Part shown: piece after piece, positions 12,401 to 27,400 of the stretch | Layout of the letters: each line of letters begins with the position of its first letter | Numbering within the stretch: position 1 is the stretch's first letter | NCBI GenBank assembly: GCA_036873755.1 | Contig: JAVTVY010020402.1 | Span: 1 to 64,000 of the forward strand | Direction of reading: 5' to 3' | Length of the DNA: 64,000 nt | From: Hanleya hanleyi | Lineage: Eukaryota; Mollusca; Polyplacophora; Lepidopleurida; Hanleyidae | The notes under the pieces: generated by a model | Databases searched by the model: none | The model's input: the letters and a program-made list of their open reading frames with translations, nothing else | Told to the model about the DNA's origin: nothing | Translations under genes and position numbers: made by a program

Positions 12401-15400
12401 CAATTTGAAACATTTTGTTTAGTCATTGAAGACATCGTGGATAGAAAAATTAATTCTACACAAAGGGAAGTGGCAAAACATTGTGGCTGAATACTTTGAT
12501 AAAATATGTAACCTAGGGTCAGAGTATATAAATGTAATAATACGTAATATTGAAAATCCTTTTTGGAAAGATACATTCGAGGCATGGTATTGCGTACAAA
12601 CTTCAATGAAAGTAAAATGTACGGTACATATATATAATGAACCGATATGGTTTAAGAGTCATTCTCGAAATTCTAATTTATTCATAGAAAGCTGGTACAA
12701 ACTTGGAATAAAAAATGTAAGAGACCTCATAAATGGAGAAGGTAAAATAATGAACTTTAATGAATTGAAACTAATATATGGAATTAAAGGGACCTTCTTA
12801 GATTACAACAGGTTAATTAAATCTATACCGCAACTATGGAGAAATGACCTGACAGTGAATTATTCTCAAGTCAACCCAAGCCATCCCCGTATCACCCAAT
12901 ATTTAGAATTATTGGTAAGGCAAGTGAAGGGATGTAGGAGCTACTATGATATTTTAAATAACGCAAATCATATCGCCCCCACAGCTTGTGCCAAATGGGA
13001 AAACTATTTAAAAAAAGACGGAAAAATACTTTGGAAAGATACATACACAAGTACCATACGGTGCACATTTTCTACTAAATTAAAGGACTTACAATTCCGA
13101 TTCCTGCACCGTATAGTATGCACTAACTCCTTTTTGCACAAAATCGGTAAAAATGAAAACGATCTTTGCGATTTCTGTGGAAAAACCAGAGAAACAATAG
13201 AACACTTGTTTATATAAATGACGCAGTGAAGGATATAAATCCACCTTCACTGGATTTGAAGGAAACTACAGATAGCCCTACAGGCACATCTTATTTAGAT
13301 CTCTATCTCTATAAAAATGAAGCGGGCATTCTCTCTCGTCGACTATATGACAAAAGAGATAATTACAATTTCGACATCGTAAACTATCCCTTTCTGGATA
13401 GTAATATTCCAGTGGGACCTGCATATGGCGTATACATATCTCGCTTAGTAGCATTTGCTAGATCCTGTGTTAAATGTGATGATTTTAATCAACGTCACAA
13501 AACATTAGGGAGCTTTAGATACAAGTTTCCCGACGAACGTGTAACTTCTGACGTGTAATTTTGTGAATGACGTCATCAGTTTTTGAGTAGTATCTGAAGT
13601 TGGCGGTAGGTGGCTACACGTTTTGAACGGCAAGCAGACGATCTACACGTAAGTACAAAACTTCTAAATAGTAAGCCTCTTTAGAAGAGGGAAATTGTCA
13701 CAGGTACACGTTTAGTGTATCATTTTGGAGAATTGAATCGATAAACTTTGGTTTTCATTGATTTCTGGTTTGAGGTGACAGAGGATTTCTATAAATTCCT
13801 AGATTTGTTTTGCCACTAGTAATTTAGAACAACAACAACAACACCATGACTTGTTCAAGCTGTTGACACACGTAAAGCGGATAGTTCAAATCAGTAGTGT
13901 ACTGTATCATGCATGTTCCGACTAGAAATGAGTTCCACTATATCCATGGATTGGGGATTTTTTTGGCTTACATAAATACCTTTGTTCAACATACCATCAT
14001 TATTCTGTGAGAGAGTATAGCTTCTATGTGAGGTTGTGTGATGTGTGTGTGGGTGGGGGGGGGGGGGGGCAGGCTTTCATCTAGCCATGAGTCATGGTGT
14101 TTTTGAGCTTCCCTATTTTGAAAAAATTGACTGGTAAAATCTGGAAATTCAGCATGGAAAAGACAAGTGTGGGACACCCTGTTGGCAGGAAAAAGTGGGA
14201 AAATGTTGAATTGAGACAGCCTATTTTCATATCCTAGGGCGGTAAAAGCCTTGGGGGTGGGGACAAGTACATGCAACTACACTACTTCAGAAATTACACC
14301 TAAATTTAATTTAGTGATTCTCTGCAATAATGTTCCACATATGGGTTCATATTCAGCAACTAAATTTGATGACACTCATTGTATTTCATAATAATGAAGG
14401 AATTTTGATTCGGCTATTTATATTTCAGCTACAGAGAAATTATGCCACCGAGGAAAACACCATTTCGGTTCAAGCCAGTGGATGACATATATATGCTTAA
14501 AGAGGTGTGCGCAGAAAATCCTTTCGAATCAGGTTCAGTAGGATGGGTGAGAGTTGCTGAGAAATGCCACCACATGGGAATTGATGCCAGGAGAGCCAGG
14601 GAGAGGACCAGTAATCTGGTTTTTCAATTCAGGCAAGAAGACAGAGAAGCGTTGTCAAGGTTAGCTTGGTGTTATTGAAACATAATTTCTATATTCAACA
14701 CATGCTGAGTCCGATAAAATAATTTTATGTTTAAATGTATTATAATGATCTCAATCATGTCAGTTCTGATGTACCGTTAGTCTGATGCCATCTCACATTC
14801 CAGTTCAATGAAAGATAAGACATGCATGGTATCCAAAATCTGAATTCAGCTGAGCTCTTTAAAATTTGCTAGCAGACAAATATTGTTCATATGAAACCAA
14901 ATGAAGTACATGAGCCAATATTTCTGTCACTATTTTTGATGCTGAAACATTAGGTAAAATTTTGCATAGTGTTTTACCATTCATGCAATTTCGTGTACTG
15001 GAAATTTATATCGTTTGAACATCTTCGAACGCAACACTTTCATCATGTAGCTGTAACTTTTCTAAGATATTTGTTAGGTTCAATGAATGTATTACTTTTT
15101 CTGTTTTTGTTCAAGATCAGGCACAGAGGAAGAATATAATGAGAAATCATCAATTTTACAAGAGATATCAGATCTGATGGCTGAGGCTGACACTGTTCGG
15201 GTAGAAAAGACTGCACAGACACAGAAGAAAACTGACGAACTTAAGAAACAGACCATTAGGGTCAGAGAACAGGCATTGGAGGGCCTCAAACCCAGAGGTA
15301 TTGTAAATATAAGTTCAGGCCTCAATTTAAGATGGTAACCAGTTTTCAGGTTGCCTTATGCAAAATAATGGTAACCTTATTAATATAATGGTAACATTAT

Positions 15401-18400
15401 AATGGCAACATTAATTGTCAGGTCCCCATAATTCTGACCAATATTATGCCAATAGGTTAATAATGATGAAATAGGTTGCCATAGGTTATCAGTGTAGATT
15501 TCATGATAACCTGATGTGAGGTCACCATCAGCACTCCTTAAATTGAAGCCTGTTGTAAGACAAACACAGTATCTGTTGCCAGACCTTGCATTTCTCTGCC
15601 TCAAATGGCTGATTAAAGGATAACAAATACTGGTTCATTGCACATATACATATCCGTCAGTTTTTGGCAGTTGTAAATCTCATTTGTTTAATACAGATAC
15701 CGGACCACTGTCTCCATTCCTCATTATCATGATTATTTAATATTATAATAATAATATGTTTGTGTGGGATACATGTTTTGTTTGAAATATAGAGACCTGT
15801 GTATAACATCTTGGATGATAAAAGCTTATCTTCTTATCTTACCTTATTTTAGTCATGCACTCAGCTTATCAATTTAAACTATATGAATAGCCTTGGCAGA
15901 CAGATAGACACTTTAATACCAACTCTGTGTTACACCTTGCAGGCTAAATATTTCAGCCTCATGTGAGACAGATGAACACTTGCTAAGTAGTTTTGTAAAC
16001 CTTATCTTTTCTCAGTCATTATATTAAAGTCTCTAGTCTAGTCACTCCATTCTCACATTGTCAGGATGTGTTACCTCCTAAACTGTTGGTGTAACACCCT
16101 CTGATTACATTGGAGCGAAAAGTGATGCGCGGATGAACAGTCCATCTTTATCGAGGTTGCTCGACACTTAAATCGTCTATATTATATATAAATATATGTA
16201 TGAGGGAGATGGACAATGTATCCAGTATATCTTACTGAAGAATGAGATCACACGGTGAAATGTCTATTAAGCTGTGACATCCTGAACACACTCCTCATTT
16301 TTAACCCCAATGCAATCAGAGGATAGGGTACTAGTAATATATCTGCAAGTAGGAGATATACATACAATCGAATGCCTACTTGTTTCTACAGTGAAGAGAC
16401 AGATCTTTGCAGTTCTCTGTGACAAGATACTTGTTTACCAATCGTGTCCAATGTTTTGCCCTGTGACTTTCTCAGATATGTTCAACTACTGAATAATTTT
16501 ACTCGTGTATGACAAAAACATAGCTGTTGTACACTTATTGTTTTGATTAATTCTTTTCAGAGCCGAAAGATGATGAAGAACAACCCACAAAGAAAAGGAA
16601 AACTAATACTAATGACGATGTACTCCAGTATTTAATCGGGAAGAGAGATGCTGCAACAAAAGTCAAGGAAGAAGAGATAAGTTTGAGGCGCGACGAACTT
16701 GATCTACAGAAAGAAAAGCTGAAATTAGAGAGAGATATGTTCGAGTCAGAGAAAGCAGAAAAAGAGGAGAGGTTCCGTCAGGAAAGTAGAGAGCGTCTGG
16801 CTTTCTTGGAAATTTTGAAAAGCTTAAAAAACTAGATTCTAAGGAATTGTGATGTTCCACTGAACCGTTCAAGTGAATATGTTACACAAACTTCATTTAG
16901 GGGAACCAAATGAGTTACCGAAATCATTTCTTTTAAAATATATGTAAATGTATGTAAAATATGACCTGTAACGCACTTTTATTGGATGAATTGTCAGATG
17001 ATGAAGACTTTCTTCTTCTGTGCAAAGATTTAGTGCATAAACGATCAAACTCTAACTTCAGGCTTGACATAGCTACTTTGAGTGATGAACAGTGTAAAGA
17101 TTTGTTCAGATTCACATACAGTGAATTGATACGGCTTAGAGATGCTTTGCGTATTCCAGAGAAGATTGTGTGTATTAACGGTACTACTGCAGGATCATTA
17201 GAGGCACTCTGTATTGTTCTGAGGCGTCTGACCTACCCTGCCAGACTATCAGATTTGTCACCAGTATTTGGTCGGTCAGCTAGTGAACTAAGTTTAATAT
17301 TCAACGAAACAGTCCAATTCCTACATGGAACATTTGGAACCTTGTTTAATTCAATGGACCACCAGTGGCTTACACTGAACTGTGTACAAGAGTACAGTAG
17401 AGCAATAGAGCTTAAAGGATCTCCTTTACACAAATGTTGGGGCTTCATAGACGGGACAGCAAGGCCAATACCAAGGCCTAAGAGATATCAACGGGTTTGT
17501 TACAGTGGGCATAAGCGTATACACGCTCTAAAGTTCCAATCTGTTGTTGCACCCAATGGTTTGATAGTGCACATGTATGGACCACTGGAAGGCACAAGGC
17601 ATGACAGTGCAATGTTGAGACTTAGTGGATTAATTCCACAGCTGGTCCATTTTCAGAACAATGACCAACCCTTCATGTTGTATGGGGACCCAGCTTATGC
17701 TATGCATCCAAACCGTTTTGGTCCATTTAAGGGAGCTGATTTGACAGCACAGCAAAAGCTATTCAACAAAGAGATGTCAAAACTAAGAGTCTGTGTGGAG
17801 TGGCAGTTCGGTAAAATTGTTAACTTATTTGCATTCCTGGACTTTAAGAAGAATTTGAAACTTTGGCTGCAGCCAATTGGGAAATACTATTTGGTGGGAG
17901 CACTCCTAGCAAACTGTCACACCACTCTGCATGGAAGCCAGACTGGCAGCTACTACAATATGCGTCCCCCAACACTGGAAGAATATCTTGCTGGTTAAAT
18001 TAATTGAACAGATAACAGATGTGATGTTATGGCCTACAGAAATTGGTTTAATGGTATCGGTATTGATAAAAATTAGAGCATTCTGATTGGTTATACAGTC
18101 GAACCTGCTCGAACGACCACCTTTAATAAACGAGCACCTGTCTTCAAAGTCCAAAGTATAAAACCCCCTTCAGTGGGTTTTCCATGTTAAATTACTATTA
18201 TTAAAGACCACCTGCTTTAAGAGACCAGCTTTTCAATTTGCATTGTGTTGTTGCTTAAGAGAGGTTTGACTGTAGTCAGTTCAACGAATGGTTAGCCAGT
18301 ATACTGGTGATTTCAGTATAAAGGCCATATACAAACGTTTCCAGTCAAACCTGTCTCAAGCGACCACCCATGGCAACTGAAAAGATGGTCTCTTAAAGCA

Positions 18401-21400
18401 GGTGGTCTTTAATAGAGGTAATTTATGATGGAAAATTCACTGAAATGTCTTTGAAGACATGTGGTCACTTAATAAAGGTGATTGTCAGAGTAGGTTTGAT
18501 TGTATAATTTAACTGGCTTGGCCGGTGAAGAAGTGAGGATGGTAGAACATTTTGTGCTGGCATATAGGTAAATTTGAATGCCCCCTACAATAATGTCCAG
18601 AGAATGGTAGGTCTGCTGCCGCGTGTTCCAGGCTGTGATATATATACTTTTAAACTGTCCATTCACTTGTTAAACTTGACTTCAGACTTTTGTTAGGACA
18701 ATCGATGGTCAGTACAAATCGATGTCTAGCTACTTTGAACTTTCCATGTGAAATCCACATGCACAATTTAACCGTCCATGTGATACATTTGTCATTACCA
18801 TTATTAGGTTTCCAACTTTCAGTTCATGAATTGTTACATTACAGATGTTGAATACGCATTGTAGTTCTGTTAAGTTTGAACATGTTCTTCAATGTATTCA
18901 ATATGGAGATAAATATAGATGGAGTGCATTTGGTCATATACATGTATGCTGTACTTGTTATGTCGTTTACAGTTGTTGAATTTGTGATTATTATCTGAAC
19001 TGAATGTTTGAATATTATCAGCTAGTACATATGGTGATTTCTGGGTAAAATTGTATTAATGTTTTATGAAATACAGTTCATCAACAAATTACAATATTGC
19101 TTCATTCTTTACCAGCTATATTGTAAAAATGTAGACAAACCCCTTAAGAAACATTATCATCGTTAAATGATGGAGGTAATTCATACATGGCGGTGTGTCA
19201 CAGGACCTACCAAGTAGGGTAGGCATTAGGACTCCGACGTGCACTGAGCTCTTGAAAATCCCCCCGCCCTGAGTTGAAATCCTGCCTATATTAAGATGGG
19301 CACGGCCCAAGTCAGAATCACCAGTGATTTTCATCAAAAATCACCAGAAATTTTCATCAAAAGTAGGTCAGCTCAGAAGTTGTTGGTACGTCCCCTAATG
19401 CACCTTCATGCAAAAAATCAAGAATCTAATGTCAACGGGTCTCCTTATTTTGCGGACGAAAGGTCTCGGATGGACTCACTGACTGACTACCGGACAGTTT
19501 GCAGATGGTAGCCTCCTTTGTAGGAATAGCTTGCCGACTGCAGAGTTCATGTCGGTAATGCTTTTGAAGATCATCGTTTATGTTGTACCTTCAAATCTGG
19601 CAGACCAAAGGTCAAGTAGATGTAATTCATGCGTGGCGGCATGTGCAAATTCACTACGTAAATACGATATTTCCATCCCAGCTCAGTATTATTGAAATGA
19701 CAAACTGTGTTAAAGTAAACTCGAAAGCTTTTTAAAAACATTTCATCACAATTGTCTGTTATTTTTCAACAATTGTTGTGCTAAAACTGGGCCTATGCGC
19801 CTTATTCTTCGCACTGTATATAACATAATTTATGGCCATATGTAGGATCATGCCTGTATTAATATTCATATGTAGGATCATGCCTGTATTATAATTCATA
19901 ATATGAAGATCATATTACATGTAGATTTAAGATTTTCCGAGCAAAATGCGGCACATTTTCACGTAATTTAAATAAGCCAGGTCGTAATTCCAGCTGAGGC
20001 TAATGCTGGCTCAAGAGGTGAAACAGCTCTATGCAAACATGAGATAGAAGTTTGAAGTAACAATTTTGCAGATACTTTCGAATACATCCCTAATAAATCA
20101 CTGGAATATTAAGAGGAACTATACCAGATTTATGTTACAAACTATGAAATTTATCCATTCTGTGAAAAAAAACCCATACTTAATAGTGTAGAGAAACAGT
20201 CTGTTTAACCCTCTGGTGCAAGCAAAACTGTCACGGCGGCCAGCCGCCGCCGGAATTTAAAAATGAATTATAATGTTTTCAACTATACTAACAACTGCAA
20301 AAACGGCGTTACAAGGTAGAAGTTGTCTTATATAACTTGTAACTAAACTCAAAACAATCCTCTTATAACTTGTAGCTTGTAAGTACAAGTTACAAGTTAC
20401 AAGTTTGAAGAAAGACTTGTAACTAAAGGTCTCTATTGTTGCAGAAACTTATAAAACAGGGCTATTCCACCAAGCGCCTCCACTCAAAGTTTCTCAAATT
20501 TGGCGATACATATCGCATGCTGATAGCAAAATACGAACGTAGCGTGCAAGATCTATGGCGCTACGTTTCGTAGCTTGTGTCTGGTTCCGCTTGGCCCGGG
20601 GCTGGGGGTCGTGTGGACCCATGTACTTCAAAATCAAAGCGTGACTGAGATGCATCATTCTTCGGATGGCGACTTTGCAGCGAATATTATGGATTGGGAA
20701 TACTGATCAGCGATACGGATTTGATGTTTTTGGAGCATCATGATGTCTTGCCGGCGTCATTGGGGGCTGTTGACCGCTTCTCTCTTGCAGGAAACAAGCC
20801 TATGTTTATGTATGCAATGATTGTCTTTTTGAATTTGGTGCTAATACTGTTATATGGAATATGGAATAGGTCTTTGGATTATGGACGCGGATATTCTCTA
20901 ATGGACGACGGCTGGATTATGAATGACGGACTAGACGCTTGTAATAGAATGTGAAATGGTCGCCAAGCTGTGGACGGAGATGGAAATATGGTGTAAAGAA
21001 GTAGCAAAGTTAAGAGGCAGAATAACTACAGAGAAAATAGTATTAGGCTGGGGAAGGGGGCAAAAAGTAATGAATATACTGATGCTTTTAACAAAGTATT
21101 AAATATATACAACACAATTGAGAAAATCTCATTTAAATGTCATAGCACTATTGCGTTTTCTTAACAATCACTACAAGGCGGAAAAATATGCTGCTACTTT
21201 GGAGAGCAGAATAGAAAAATTCAATGAAAATGGATATTGTTTCACCACTTTTTTTATAATATGCAGCAGTAGTGGAATACATTTGAATTAGCGAATTTTC
21301 CTTTTCTAGGTCAGAGGGATTTGTGTGCGTCTATGTATTCATTGAATGTCTGTCATTGTGTATATATATGGAAAGAAGTATGCGTTTATGTATGTAATGT

Positions 21401-24400
21401 TATGTGAATGTAAATATGATTGTTTTTTGTACATATGTGGCAACAAAAATGAATAAAAATATTTTAAAAAAAAAATAATTTCTTAACCACAAATAAGAAA
21501 ATATAAGTTAAATTATTCTAGAATTTTATTATTCACAACTTGTAATATGCATGTACTAGTAATTAACCAATATAATTATAAATAATTCCACTGGGTGGAA
21601 GGGGAGATAACAAATGTAATGTTAACTCCCCAAGACTAGATAGTGAAATGTATAACAGAATGATAAATCAATATAAATTAAAATCTGCGTGTGTGCAGCA
21701 TAAACCTATAAATAGCCAAAAATACCTTATCACGGTTCTTTTGAGGCTTTAAGATTGATTCCATGGTATGGTTAAATACACCAGCACAAATAAGTTCATT
21801 AAAAAAATTAAATCTCTGATTATGAAATCGAGTACATGAAAGTAAATAATGGCTGATGCTTTCTTCTACATTGCACGCATCACACACTCCAGTGGGATGT
21901 AATTTACATCTATAAAGGTAAGAATTCAGGGGAATATGCCCGACAAGAAGTCTAAAAACAAGTACTTCAGCCTGGCGATAAGTTAATTTCAAAGAGGCGC
22001 CTGTAATTGAAGGCTGGAATTGATAGTAAAAACTGAATTATCTGAATTATCCCAGCATTCCTGACATTTAGAATTAAAATGAGGATATAAACAAGCCATT
22101 GCTGCTTTAACAAGACTCACTGAAAAATGGCTAGATGCACTTGACAATGAAGAAATTGTTGGTTCAGTCATGATTGACTTCCGAAAAGCATTCGATCTGA
22201 TAGATCACAACCTCCTGTTAAAAAAGCTTAAGATTTATGGTTTTGATCAAAAAGCACTAAAATGGATGTCGTCTTACTTGAGTTCTCGATTTCAATGTGT
22301 ATCACTTGGTAAAACTTTATCTCAGCCATTGACTGTTAAAACTGGTGTACCCCAAGGGTCCATACTTGGTCCGCTACTGTTTATTTTGTTTCTCAATGAT
22401 TTTGTTTTGCACATTAGTGATTGCGACGTTGAGACACATTACACACTATTCACACATCTTCAAAATCATTAAAAGTACTTGAAGCAAAAGTTAACAAAAA
22501 TATGATTAAGGCAAAAACATGGTGCTCTGAAAACAAAATGATTATTAATCCAAGTAAAACTAAAGCAATGTTAATAGGGTCATCCCAAAAGTTAAAGCAA
22601 TGTGGTAAGGAATCTTTCAATGTCACAATCAATGGCATCCTTATTGAAAGAATTGACCATCAAAAATTGCTTGGCCTACATTTGGATAAAACTCTGTCTT
22701 GGCAATCTCATGTAGATCATATTTGTACTACTGTTTCTAGATTACTGTCTGTCCTGAGGAAGCATAAGAGTCTAATCCCACAGAATATGCGACTTTTATT
22801 CTACAATGGATACATATCCCCCCATATTAATAACTGTATTAGTATCTGGGGTAATTGCTCAAACCAACTACTGAACAGGATACATAAACTGCAAAAGACT
22901 GCAGCACGTTTGATCTTAGACAAAGCAAAACATACTCCTTCTGCTCAACTTTTTAACATGTTACAGTGGCAAACAGTATTCAATTTGGTTAAACTCAATA
23001 AAGGTGTAACTGTATACAAATCATTCAATGGGTATTACCCAGATTACATGAAAAATCTATTCACAGATAACATTCGTCAAAGAACTCTGAGATCTTCTGC
23101 TACAAACACTCTCAAAGTTCCCTCCCCCCATACTGAGCTGTTTAAGAAAAGCCTAATATATTCAGGACCGGTCCTGTGGAATTCCCTGCCAGCCAATACA
23201 CAAAATGTTTCCTCTGTTCAGAGCTTTAAAACCTTGTTTGTGCAACAATTATCTTCTTAATACCTAGATTGCATAATTATGCGTGCTTAGCAAGAGAGTC
23301 TGCAAGCTCATTCCCGATGTTAGGGGCTGGACCTTCCCTCAATATATCTTGGGGTCAAATTCTACCGGAAAATGGAAAGCGGTGGCCGCTTTCATGGCGT
23401 CCCAGTGACGTACAGACCCGGAGACCAGTCAATTCGGGTCCTGTATTTTTTCTTATCCCTGGGGCTAGTGGGCTGAACCTTCCCGCAGTATATCTTTGGA
23501 TCAAGTTCTACATTAAATAAAAATGGATGGTCGCTTCTTTGAAGTCACAGTAACGCCATATTCGAAAAGTCGAATTTGAAATCAGATTTTCCTTTTTTTT
23601 ACATGAACTACAATATAAATTAGCAAATTATTCCTTCGAAGTAGGCTCTAATTTGTAGATTGTCCGATAATAAGTGAGTCAGCCAGTCCATCCGAATAAT
23701 TTCATTGGCAAAATAAGGAGAACCGTTGGCATTAGAACCTTGAATTTTGGCATGAACGTGCATTAGGGGACTTCACAGCAAGTTCTGAGCTGACCTACGT
23801 TTACCTACTTAGGTGGCCTATAACATCACGTTTGGACCCAAAGTCATCTAGGTGACCTATAACATTATGCTTGGACCCCCAGATCATCTTCCTGACTCTA
23901 ACCATGTTATCTGAACTGAATAAAATAATGTGGTGCACTTTTATGCGTAAAAGGCAAAACGACGAAAATGCAATTTTTCGCAAACTTTGTATCTCAGAAA
24001 CGGCAATAAATCGATAGCTGGCACTTTTTGTAAAAAATGCCATTGGGGCCATTATACGCAAACACTATTTGTTACCTTTCTCTGTCAAATTTTCGCATGT
24101 TGCTCATTGAGAAACCTGGCTATTGTGATGATGAGGGAGGGAGTGAATGTGTGTACGTGTTTTACATGAAACGTTGTAGCATTCATTTACATAATTAGAT
24201 CCCTTTGAATACTCATGCAGAACTGGACGAATGTTCCAGCAATCTGCATAGCTGTGGAGATGTGGACAGATGCAGGAACACTAATGGTTCTCTGTCCAGG
24301 TCAATCAGATACAGTGCCAAGGTATGTTTATTGCATGGAAACACGCTTAATATGCTAGCTGACTGGGTGTAAATCCCAGTGTGATAAGGAATAAATCCCA

Positions 24401-27400
24401 TTCGGTTCCCGCAGAACCAATTTCACAACAGTATAATTGATATCCTTGTCGATTTATCAGTGTTATATGACAACGGTTGGAAGAGTGAATATTATAATTT
24501 GACAATGAAAATGTATTCTGGTATTTGTGCTGTGTGGATCTATTGTAGAAAAGATTAGCTTTGAAATCATATGCTATCATGTTCGCGAATACCTGCAGAA
24601 TATTGGTTTCTGGATGTACTCACTATTTGGAATAGCTGTTTGCGTCAAACGGGGATCTAATTAGATCTATCAAACGACTCCAATTAAACAGCTAATATTT
24701 CTCTTAAGAACACCTATCGCCGATATTATAGGAAAATCATATTGCAACATTCAGACTCGGGGAAAAGCCCAAAAACGTATTCTCATATTGTCTCTTCAAT
24801 ACAAACGACAAAATTGTTAACAAAGTTATCAACCTAGTTCCTTCTAGGCGGTAGGATTAGTATCAGAATACGCCTGATCATGACAACCTGATTGCAGCAA
24901 TGATTTAATTGAGGTTTTTGATACTGTTTCATAATAGACACTGCTTACATTTAAGGAGCTATAAGATCGAACTGAAATCGAAATATGAAAAACGGGAAGT
25001 AATATCATAATGGCTATGCATGGTGTAAATTTCTCTGTTATTCTTTTATCGACTTTCGAGATTGAAAATATTATTTGATTAAGATAAGAATATTATCAGC
25101 TCTATAGATTGGTAAAAAAAGAATGGAAAATAGTTCTTTGCACAGAAAAGTTACATGTAGCTATTAAAACGAGCTGTCAAATTTCCTTAATGAACAGCTT
25201 ACCCAAAATAGGTAATTCGTCTTGGTAAGTTTATTTATCGCAATTTACTTGCGGAAAGATTGGTAAGGTATCCGAAAACAAATCGATAGGGAACTAGGGA
25301 CATTAATATCTGGAATTTGAAAACTCTTAATCCGAATTTATGTGAGAATATACTTAATTTCACTTGTAAATGAAACATTTTGAAGAAAACTCTGGTTTGT
25401 TTTATATTTCGGACTTCAGTTTCTCGCAAAAGAGAAGCAGTTAACAATGTCTAATCATGCTGACGAAAGATTGTAATATCGTCATATCCGCATCCGAATC
25501 TTTTTCAGATGGCATTCGAGGTGGTATAGCTTTTTCACGAGAATACCCGCCCCGCTATCAAAAATATATGCACACGAGCTAACTCATAGGGAGAGGCGCA
25601 GTCAAAGGTCGTCAGTGTCGCCGGCGAGTCATTAGGATATTCTTCTCATTAATTCCTATCAGCATTAGTCCATCCCAGTACAATTCCGAGGCATTTTCTG
25701 CAGGTCTTGAGATGGCTTTCGATATGATGTTGGCGTTTGAAATGTTAGATTATTTGTCTAACTAATCAGTTTGTGTTTTTATCCTTTTCTATTTAGTTCA
25801 GCAAACGGTACATTTGGCTGGGGTGACAGCTGTTATACCGTTATTGACTCTCCCCAGACAACCTGGGAGGACGCCCGGCAATCCTGTCGGAAATTAGATG
25901 GGGATCTGGTTGCTATTGAAACAAAAGCTGAACAGGTAGTATTCAATTACAAATAACATGCGATCTTCATCACGTTAACGTTATTTATGACTGTTTGTTC
26001 AATCCTGTGTGGAAAACATTATGAACAAAGTCTAAATTTCAGCCATGTGGGGTTCAAAGTAATCCATGTTTTCCATTCATTTGCGTCTAATTTCTTTGAA
26101 AATAATAATGTTTTCTGTCACAATAAACAGTGGAGTGGGGTTTTTTTTGCCATAAAAATAATAAGCAAAAATACAGAAATTGTTCGACAAAAATACATTC
26201 GATTTACTGACTTCGTACAGGCACGTAATCGGTGCAGCCAATGGAATTTCCTTTACAGCGTAACCCTCCCCTCTCCCACTCGCTACCGTCTACTGTACAC
26301 CCAAAGTAACCGTGTGAACTTCGGGTTAAAAAGGTTTGAAACCGATAAAATATGGACTGACATAGAATAATCTTTACTTCCAACGTGGTTCCGAAACATG
26401 AAATCAAACTGAATAATAAAATTTTGGAATTTAATTGGAGAAAGTGGCCAATAGATATTATTCAATCTGATGCCCACTCACTTCTTAATATTTTTTGTTC
26501 TTATTAGGACTGGCTGCTGCTTCAGATACCATATGTAGCTGCGATGTCCATCTGCGGAGATGGATGGTGGTATGGACTAAAATGGGGGCTTGAGGATCAC
26601 AATTGGCGATGGGTGGACGATTCACCACTGAATACCAGCGTTGTGTAGGTATTTCCAGTAAATAATATTCCATAGTACCCATTTGAAACAGATTAGTTGC
26701 AATTGTGATCCAACTACTGTAAATACTCATTTACTACATCTAATTTTGGGATTGAAGGATCGTTAAATCAGGAAGCACCGGTAAGTTATCCACTTACTAG
26801 GGTGTCTTTCTGAGCTTTGGAGAGTAATTAACTATATCAAAATAGAGAAATGGTCATTTTATATGATCAAAACTGACCACTATGCCGAAAAAGGGCAATT
26901 TTTACCGGGGTATTAAATCTTGTGTCCTATAGTATGATTTACGAAATTATATCTAGCATAGTTGACAGAATTCCAACAAAAATGCCACGCTAAGTACTTT
27001 TTTGTCCATTTGGCCGGTCGACTGTAAGTGGGGAAATTGTTATTCCGTCGCATTCCATCGGATTCGCGAGTCCGAATGTTAGGTGCCGAGGGATGCTTTC
27101 CTGTAGATAACAAGCGTCTAGTCTGTCATTCATAATTCAGCCGTCGTCCATTAAAGAATATCCGCGTCCATAATCCAACGACCTATTCCATATTCCATAT
27201 ATATTAGCACCAAATTCAAAAGGACAATCATAGTATACATAAACATAAGCTAGTTCCCTGTAAGAGAGAATCGGCCAACAGTTTTCAGTGATGCCGACAA
27301 GACATCATGATGTTCCAAAAATATAAAATCCGTATCACTGATCAGTATTCTCAATCCATAATAATCGTTGTAAAGTCGTCATCTAGAGAATGCTGTATCA

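Larger units (their letters stand above)
8663..13213 (+). pseudogene. L1/Tx1-like LINE ORF2 (endonuclease + reverse transcriptase), broken
   Basis: It starts with ATG at 8663: [15 protein letters not shown], the AP-endonuclease opening, then LQDTHKD, NIYGPN and GDWN. The endonuclease is interrupted after YTWRK (9242) by an inserted element and resumes at 10351 with [11 protein letters not shown] and KTDHSAIT. The reverse transcriptase follows: [42 protein letters not shown] and the catalytic YADD (~11884). A C-terminal region ends near EHLF with a CDFCGK zinc-knuckle-like motif. Damage: frameshifts near 8940, 10765, 11160 and 11445, a TGA at 11613 and a TAG at 12420. The 3' end is replaced at ~13214 by a different RT fragment. 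Dead copy. Confidence 0.85.
13560..18090 (+). mobile_element. PIF/Harbinger DNA transposon (two-gene)
   Basis: Contains the two genes characteristic of Harbinger elements: a Myb/SANT-like DNA-binding protein (exons 14442-16835) and a DDE_4-type transposase (16961-17998), both on + and both open. The first ~900 bp ends in a splice-like acceptor (tatttcagctacag) shortly before the first ATG. I could not fix the terminal inverted repeats or TTA-type target duplication by eye, so the outer limits are approximate. Confidence 0.7.
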
